Shown here piece after piece: positions 57,530 through 64,000 of a stretch of 64,000 nucleotides of DNA. Under the pieces are notes generated by a model. The model was not told the origin of the DNA, made no database searches, and worked only from the letters and a program-made list of their open reading frames with translations. This DNA is from Sycon ciliatum (Eukaryota; Porifera; Calcarea; Leucosolenida; Sycettidae): the NCBI RefSeq assembly GCF_964019385.1, contig NC_088645.1, positions 10,698,066-10,762,065 on the forward strand. Direction: 5' to 3'. The position numbers and the translations under genes are program-made. The first letter of the stretch is position 1. Every line of letters begins with the position of its first letter.

Positions 57530-57885
57530 CATGCACAGTAGAGTCACCGTGTATGCATTGGCATGCCGCGCTTGGTGAAATCCTAGCATGTTCTTCCTTC
57601 GGCGCTCCGTTCTCCGGCACCTGACAGTGCTGTAGTACGTGAAGATAATGCATGCATTCTACAAGCTCAAGAAAACACTGCACCAATTAGTTCACCAAAC
57701 ACAATCTCCAGACGGCAAGGAAAACAAAACAGATATAATAATAAGATAGTAGTAATTCAGCACACATGTTGCCACCAGATGCACAAAAAGAAAGAAATGG
57801 ATATTTCGGCGCTGGAATTCGACAACCACCGGTCTACTAGGTAACCCAACTATGACTGTGCAGTCCACGTGTAAATATGGCATAA

Positions 57886-57950
57886 AAATGCATGAAGAAT
57901 GCATGAAGAAGGCATGAAGAATGCATGAAGAATGCATGAATGGCAAAGAA
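57886..57950. repeat. 11-bp tandem repeat atgcatgaaga
   Basis: About five copies. Confidence 0.8.
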
Positions 57951-58302
57951 TGCATACACATGTACATATGGAATGCGTAAAGGCCTAGAGTGTTATCAAC
58001 AACTCTACATGCATGCCGGGGGGGAAAGGAACTCAAACGCCACGGGCCGACGACAGCGGGTTGCCATGGTTATGACGTCATGTTTCCGCACTCGATCGCT
58101 TGCAGTTGCCAGGGCACTCGGTCCCTGGAAATATTCCTCCGTTTGCCTACCGGCGCGAAGACCTGCACAAAGAGCGGACAAGGTGGCGTTAGGGAGCCGA
58201 CAACACAAACCGGGCACTGACTAAGCTAGGGGTGAACGGGGTGATCCGGGCACTGACAAAGCAAGGGGTGAACGGGGTACCCGTGTCTTTAGCTGCTGAT
58301 CC

Positions 58303-58382
58303 GTTAGCAAACGAGTACCCGTTAATCGTGTACAACGGTGTGCCGTTAGCAAACGAGTACCCGTTAGTCGTGTACAACGGTG
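58303..58382. repeat. Direct repeat, two copies of about 43 bp
   Basis: CCGTTAGCAAACGAGTACCC through GTACAACGGTG occurs twice with one difference. A shorter duplicate (gcactgac...gggtgaacggggt) precedes it. Confidence 0.85.
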
Positions 58383-58732
58383 CGGTACGGTACTATTACC
58401 TGGCTTGTACAGTCGTACAGTTAGATGTTCTGTTTGAATTGTGTTGTTGCTGGTTTGATCCTGCTACATATGACAATTTGGACTGTTTTGCATGCAGCGC
58501 AGTAAGTGCGCGTGCTGCGCTTGTCGCGGTGTAGTACACTTGCTGTGAATTGCATGACATCGCATGCCGTCCTGGCTGTGCGCCTCTAGTCAGTCTCAAG
58601 TGATACGGCAACACTACTAGTTTGTTCTTCGACATTAAATAAACCAACCAATCCAATCCAACCCATGATTTTGTGATTTTACCGCCACTTTTGCCGCTAC
58701 CCCCACTGTAAGTAGCTGATCAACATTACTAA

Positions 58733-59529
58733 CAGTAAAACCTGTCAAGGCGACCACCTGCCCCAGAAGACCACTGTAACCAGGACCAAGGGATGCTATT
58801 TCCGGTCAAACGACCCTGGATAAGGAGACCACCTGGCAACAGAGACCACATTTTGAAGGTCCCTTGAGCGGTCGTCTTAGACAGGTCAGGACCGAGGGAT
58901 GCTATTTCCGGTCAAACGACCCTGGAAAAGGAGACCGCCTGGTCACAGAGACCACATTTTGAAGGCCCCTTGAGCGGTCGTCTTAGACGGGTCAGGACCG
59001 AGGGATGCTATTTCCGGCCAAACGACCCTGGAAAAGGAGACCGCCTGGTAACAGAGACCACATTTTGAAGGTCCCTTGAGCGGTCGTCTTAGACAGGTCA
59101 GGACCGAGGGATGCTATTTCCGGCCAAACGACCCTGGATAAGGAGACCACCTGGCAACAGAGACCACATTTTGAAGGTCCCTTGAGCGGTCGTCTTAGAC
59201 AGGTCAGGACCGAGGGATGCTATTTCCGGTCAAACGACCCTGGAAAAGGAGACCGCCTGGTCACAGAGACCACATTTTGAAGGCCCCTTGAGCGGTCGTC
59301 TTAGACGGGTCAGGACCGAGGGATGCTATTTCCGGCCAAACGACCCTGGAAAAGGAGACCGCCTGGTAACAGAGACCACATTTTGAAGGCCCCCTGAGCG
59401 GTCGTCTTAGACAGGTCAGGACCGAGGGATGCTATTTCCGGCCAAACGACCCTGGAAAAGGAGACCGCCTGGTAACAGAGACCACATTTTGAAGGCCCCC
59501 TGAGCGGTCGTCTTACACAGGTTTCAGTG
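58733..59529. repeat. 106-bp satellite within MITE ends
   Basis: Seven units spaced exactly 106 bp (TTTTGAAGG at 58851, 58957, 59063, 59169, 59275, 59381, 59487), enclosed by CAGTAAAACCTGTC and the complement CACTGAAACCTGTG. Units alternate in subtypes (AGGTCCCTTG, AGGCCCCTTG, AGGCCCCCTG). Confidence 0.95.
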
Positions 59530-59562
59530 TACTGTACTTCCATACATTCTATGCATTTATAC

Positions 59563-60210
59563 TAGGGCTGAAACGATTATACCGAATAATCGAGTACTCG
59601 TTTGATAACTCTAATGATCCAGCAATCGTTTAGATTACCGATTACGATTATTTTGCGTTTTTAAATTTGTGTCCAGAAAGTGCTGTAAACCCTCGTTTTT
59701 ATTTATTTATTTATTTATTTCATACAACTCGTGGTTCATGACCAATTGGCACGCAAAGTGCGAGAGAGGGGTTATAGCCAACCACGGCAAGAAAAGAAAA
59801 GAAAGGAATATAGAAAAAGAGAAGAAAGAAGGATAGACAAGAATACAGCAATGAGATCCTATCATACTACATTATGCGATCGGAGTGCATTTTTAAAGCT
59901 GGAAAGACATTTTGATGTCTTAATATGCTTTTTTTGTGAAGCTTAAATCAGTTTCCGCTGGGAGTATGCAGTTGCCAGGGTATGGTTCATGTTCTGAGGT
60001 TAAATTGACTTCAAAACTGCCATGTTTCGGAGCTACCCTTTCACCAATGCAGATTTGTTGGTATTATGAAGGCATAGTTTGTGGAAACAGAGTAATGTTT
60101 GCACAGAATTATGACACTATTTGCTAACGATTACTGAAGTATAATCGATTACTCGATCGTTAGGCTAAAGAGTAATGGATACGCGAAAATCCACGATCGT
60201 TTCGGCCCTA
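59563..60210. mobile_element. hAT-type MITE
   Basis: 648 bp, inverted ends TAGGGC(T/C)GAAACGAT, perfect 8-bp duplication atttatac (59555-59562, 60211-60218). A Lys/Arg-rich ORF inside is spurious. Confidence 0.93.
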
Positions 60211-60600
60211 ATTTATACACCAGCCACTGGAACCAGCCGTTGATATTGTTTTTAGAGATAAGTGACGATTATGATGCAATGAAATCACGCACTGCTCTGC
60301 TACTACATGCGCGGCGGATATAACAGGCGGCGCTCGTACTCTGAAGGGTGGTGCATTCATTGTGAAAGGGGTCGGTAGAGAGTGAAGGATGGCGCAGCGC
60401 CCCGCTATGTCGCCTTAGCGGGAACACTGCTTGAGTTGCCAAAGCGTTGGACAAAGAAAGGGGGTGAGCATTATGCTCTGGTGTGCGTTATACTCCGGCA
60501 TACACTGTATCTACTATCTCTTGGTGGTTACTGTCTACGTCTGGTGATGGACTCCTAGTGACGTCATCCATCGGGAGATAACAACAAATGCTCACCTTAC

Positions 60601-60901
60601 TTCACTCCCAGTTGATCTTCAATGCACAGTACGTGACTAGCATAGACCGTACTCGAGATCTGTAGTGCTTGCACACCTCGAATGTTGTACGAATAGTAAG
60701 TCCCTTTTTTGGAAAACGACCATCTAAAGATCGCCGTTCCGGTAGGGAAGTATTTAGCCATCATCTGTTGAAGGCATCGCATTTCAAAACCAGTCAAACC
60801 CGGCAATCGTAGATGCAGGTTACTGCAAATGGTCGCGGCGTGTACGTCAGAAACAGTTGCATTGACAATGGCCACATTGGCTATGCCATCACACGAATCA
60901 C
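60601..60901 (-). CDS. Exon encoding a 4-Cys extracellular-type module
   Basis: 301 nt from acceptor TATGTGTTTAG to donor GTGAA|GTAAGG; enters in phase 1. The product has DSCDGIANV, DVHAATICSNLHLRL, FEMRCLQQM and ASHVLCIED: four Cys in the same order as the module at 6901-7197, with the shared C-x2-L-x-(M/L)-R-L block after the second. A potential N-glycosylation site NAT fits secretion. A C-type-lectin-like fold is possible but unproven. A CA tract (60934-60990) lies in the preceding intron. It may be an upstream exon of the same minus-strand gene 46 kb away, or a paralogous neighbour. Confidence 0.5.
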
Positions 60902-61081
60902 CTAAACACATACGCAAATGTGGGCACACAAACAAACACACACACAGCGCGCATGCGTGCGCACACACACACACACACACACACATACATGCATGCACGG
61001 AAATACACACAGCAGCGTGAAATATTCCTTCCGACCTCCTCCTCTCACTGTTACAGTGGCCAGTCATGACCCATCAAGTAT

Positions 61082-61299
61082 TACTGTAAAAGCCATTATT
61101 CTAACGAGGTGCATATATAACGATTTCCCAAAATTGACTAGTTTACGTGTACCAAAGGTAACGATTCTCACTCATTCTCAAAGCTCAATAGGACAGTATA
61201 TGTATCGATTTCTGCATAGCGATTTCTATTTTAACCACAGATTTCTCCTCGTTAATTTGTTAGAGTGAGCACTTCGTTATAGATATGGCCTTTACAGTA
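61082..61299. mobile_element. MITE, TACTGTAAAAGCCAT ends, TAACGA motif
   Basis: 218 bp. Ends inverted; interior words TATAACGA and CTAACGAGGTG; pogo/Tigger-like. Confidence 0.75.
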
Positions 61300-61349
61300 T
61301 ACGACTTCATGTAAGAAGGTTTACTTTCCTAAAGCTATGAATGGTGCCA

Positions 61350-61686
61350 AGAGTCCCTAAACAAGAGTATGCAACTGTGATCTCCTTTGTGTGGGCCAGA
61401 TGCGCGGCATGCTGCCTTCATAACATCACTCAGTAGCAGTTCGCGCCTTGCGGAAAATCAAACACAGCACTTTCCCCCTGTTGTTTGAAATTAACTTTCG
61501 TACGGAACTGGAGTTCACGCACCAAAATTTAGAGATTGCATAGGTACTGGAACGAATCGATCAAAAACGGATGGGCTCGTACCAGAAATTGTGGGTTTGA
61601 GTGCATGCTTGCATAGCGTGATGTAGGCAAGTTACGAAATGAAGGCAGCGCGCCGCGCACTGACCCATAACCACAGTTGCATACTG
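61350..61686. mobile_element. Degenerate relative of the 5.6-kb foldback
   Basis: ccaagagtccctaaacaaga and AGTATGCAACTGTGATCTCC mirror the 5.6-kb arm; the right arm keeps only CAGTTGCATACT. Confidence 0.5.
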
Positions 61687-61895
61687 TAAACAATGTAATT
61701 TTAGGTGCATTTAAAATTTCGGTGCCCCAGACCTGCCAGGTTTCAGGTGTAATGTAGAATTAGGTGACCAACGTTCCCTTCACATACAGTGCACACGCTA
61801 GTGCCTTTTACGTGTAATTTAAATTTAGGTGCCTGGTTTCTCTACCGAAATCACTGAAATTAAAGTTACACCGAAAATTTAACATGTTTTACAGT
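61682..61895. mobile_element. MITE, TACTGTAAACAATGT ends, AATTTAGGTG motif
   Basis: 214 bp. Ends inverted, interior iterating AAATTTAGGTGCC. Confidence 0.7.
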
Positions 61896-62261
61896 GCTCT
61901 TGTTGATGCAACTAACTGCGCACTCAGTAATTTTTCACAATTTTTTTGGCAATCCCCCATGGAATGCTCTTCAAATTATGCTTCTGAAGTCTATTTCTCC
62001 GAAAAACCTAAGGAAAAAAGTATAGGATTACGGCCAGGTTTTGCCACCACAGTGCTGAATTGGGGAAAACCATGAAATCCAGGCTGTCAACTCCACTCGC
62101 ATAACAGTAAAATGATCGGTTCAAACCCCAGTTGAGGTACCTTTTCTGGACCCTTTTTCAAGTTTCAGGTCTCGCGGGCACTTCACTCTGTACGACAAAA
62201 TGGTGAAAATCACCAAATACAAGAGTTCGCCTGAGCCAACGCTCGTCTTTTTTTCTAAATG

Positions 62262-62452
62262 GACTCTAAGTGCCAGGTGACCGAATGTCTCAATACTCTG
62301 TCAGTTGTATGCTTAGTGGTTGTGGACTGTAAGTGCCCGGTTGCCGAATGTCTCAGTACTCTGTCAGTTGTATGCCTAGTGGTTGTGGACTGTAAATGCC
62401 AGGTGACCGAATGTCTCAGTACTCTGTCAGTTGTATGCCTGGTGGTTGCACT
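62262..62452. repeat. 63-bp tandem repeat, three copies
   Basis: CCGAATGTCTCA at 62281, 62344 and 62407. The period is divisible by three, so both strands stay open, but no gene context supports coding. Confidence 0.93.
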
Positions 62453-62492
62453 CTCGGAGTGTATTCTAGTATAATTACTATGCATTGTTAAT

Positions 62493-62873
62493 TGCCGAAG
62501 CTATGCAAAAGACGTTACTTGAGTAACGTCTGGCTCTAGCCAGGGTCCACACAGCTTCAATCCCGTTTTTTGGAAAAGAAAGAGTGAGCGACGCGTATAG
62601 GAGAAGAGAACAAAATTAATTATAACATCGATATGCTTTTGTACAAAGGGAACGGGAAAGAAACTGTACAAAAAAAATATGCGCTGAATGTGGAATACCG
62701 TTGGGTATAACACGTGGAAACAAGGTCCGCATAATACCTATGGAGTCTAATAACATAATGGAAACGTTTTTTTCAAGACAATAATGTAGCCGATCAGTTC
62801 TTAGAACATGCATGATGAGCTAAGCAAAAAAGCATAGCGAAGGGCATTGAGCTTTCAAGCTCTCTCGTTAACT
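62493..62873. mobile_element. Hairpin-ended repeat, copy 3 (short)
   Basis: ACGTTACTTGAGTAACGT at the left, GAGCTTTCAAGCTC + TCTCGTTA at the right. Both hairpins stay paired although their loops differ from copies 1 and 2. Confidence 0.7.
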
Positions 62874-62957
62874 CATATCCGCATGTCCCTTTCCTTTCTA
62901 TTTATATAAACTTCACTTCTCAAGTCCAAACTCCAAATTGGTCTCTTTACTGCGATT

Positions 62958-63035
62958 CAAATCAAGTTTATGTTATTACCAAGTTTTTGGGCCCGAACAT
63001 TCGGCAATACAAATTTGATTTGAATCGCAGTTAAA
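62958..63035. repeat. 78-bp inverted repeat
   Basis: CTGCGATTCAAATCAA...TTGATTTGAATCGCAG around about 45 bp. Confidence 0.8.
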
Positions 63036-63377
63036 GGGGAACTGTCACCAAAATATTTCTTTGTCTTATCTTGTAGTTCTTTGGCTCCTGATCACGATGG
63101 TGTTATCCGTTTTTCTCTGCGATGGCTGGAAGTGGGTGAAAACTTGAAAAGAAGGTGCCCAAAATTGTCCCGAAGTACCGAGTGACGTCACGCCGGACTT
63201 GACCTCCACGCGTACATTCGTCGTCAAAAACGAAGTCCAGCCCGTGTGCTCGTCGATCGAGCTAGCTGTTCCAATGTACGGTGCACGTGTGCCTTTTGAA
63301 CTGTAACACAGATGGGTACGTCGTACCGAAGGAGAATGCCAAAGAGGCAGAGACCCACGTGCAGCTACACAGCCAAA

Positions 63378-63638
63378 TCAAAATAAAAAGCAGCTGATAG
63401 GATAATACGAACACCGTAAGGATTCGTATATCGTCTCGGGTCCCCGATGATCAATACTATGTTCTTCTGCAATCTTGCTGATCAATTCCTCCCTTGAGAT
63501 GCATTTCCTGTGCGCAACGTTTAGCTCGTTTGACTTGTAATAGAGTGCGCCATCCTCGTACAAGAATCTCTCAATAATTTTCTTGATACGTTGTTCATTT
63601 AGACTTCCATAGTTTCCATCTTCTACTAGTATACACAA
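63378..63638 (-). pseudogene. Gypsy-type integrase zinc-binding domain fragment
   Basis: The 86-codon frame reads RFLYEDGALYYKSN, then EELISKIAEEHSIDHRG, ETIYESL and YYPISC. This matches the order of the integrase H2C2 domain (LYY/F, H-x3-5-H-x-G, tyrosine-rich end). The two His are present; of the two Cys only one follows in the open frame before a stop. The catalytic core does not follow, so it is a fragment, or an exon of a domesticated integrase gene. Upstream is a short duplication (actagtatacac twice). Confidence 0.55.
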
Positions 63639-63639
63639 C

Positions 63640-64000
63640 TAGTATACACTCATCTAGGCCTGCCCAAAACGTTTCTGTATTTCGATCTTTTGTCTTTGAA
63701 TTCACCCTGCGCGTTTTCCCTACTGCAATTCCACTGCCCTCCGCCTCCATCATGCTCTCGCCCTATTCTTCCATATCCATCTTTGCTTCAGTATAATAGT
63801 AAAAGTAGTCTTGGTATGACCCATCCCTCATCTCTTTCACAAGATCAATAGTTCCTTCCGTTGCCTATTTTCGTGTGACTCACTGTGAGTGCGAAATTGA
63901 GTCCCGGGGTCATGGGGTCAATGAGGATTTCCCGGTTCTTCCATTTCCGTTATACAAGTTCATGGACCCCTTGCACTCAGAGGACCCAGTCAAGACGTCA
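63640..64000. other. Window end, nothing supported
   Basis: No ORF, repeat or RNA signal I can defend. Confidence 0.4.

Noticed and set aside
58733..59529. CRISPR-like array
   Set aside because: Spacing is regular but the repeated unit is the whole 106 bp with no unique spacers, and MITE ends enclose it.
62255..62485. Three-repeat protein on either strand
   Set aside because: Open only because the 63-bp period is a multiple of three; composition and context are non-coding.

Overview
This is metazoan-type nuclear DNA, not bacterial: intronic-looking CT, TG and AGT/AGC microsatellites, small exons bounded by GT-AG sites, retroelements of several orders, and dozens of short inverted-repeat elements. 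The mixture of Penelope-like elements with hammerhead motifs, a fragment resembling R2-type LINEs, Gypsy elements and complement-type (CCP/sushi) exons suggests a marine invertebrate, perhaps an early-branching one such as a sponge or cnidarian. The species is not determined. No rRNA, CRISPR array or bacterial-style operon is seen.

Layout. 0-5.2 kb: an ORF fragment with a restriction-endonuclease-like motif, split by a composite LTR element that carries an inverted extra LTR and a decayed polyubiquitin piece, then a 0.8 kb CT tract. 5.2-8 kb and 14 kb: small minus-strand exons (one or two CCP-like, one 4-Cys module) with phase-1 boundaries; a similar 4-Cys module lies at 60.6-60.9 kb. They may belong to one large minus-strand secreted or surface-protein gene, or to several paralogues, with transposon-filled introns. 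8-13.7 kb: Penelope C-terminal fragments, foldback elements bearing tRNA-like Pol III cores, and palindromes with hammerhead-like cores. 15-20.7 kb: a Harbinger-like MITE, a trinucleotide tract, a hairpin-ended repeat, a minus-strand LINE and the best Penelope ORF (RT plus GIY-YIG) with a hammerhead motif downstream. 21-27 kb: a Penelope fragment broken by a MITE and a TIR transposon. 31-32 kb: a 1.03 kb palindrome made of smaller palindromes. 32.5-35.6 kb: an R2-like LINE fragment and a complete but internally deleted LTR element. 38.6-40.3 kb: three copies of a 0.45 kb unit. 42.1-45.1 kb: a broken minus-strand Gypsy gag-protease-RT. 45-62 kb: a dense field of MITEs, many with TACAGTA/TACTGTA ends, one of which has grown into a 106 bp satellite. 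63.4 kb: a Gypsy-type integrase zinc-finger fragment.

The recurring signal is self-complementary DNA coupled to RNA-level functions: hammerhead cores at Penelope ends and Pol III promoter boxes inside foldbacks. I see no intact host gene. The most gene-like segments are the minus-strand modular exons.
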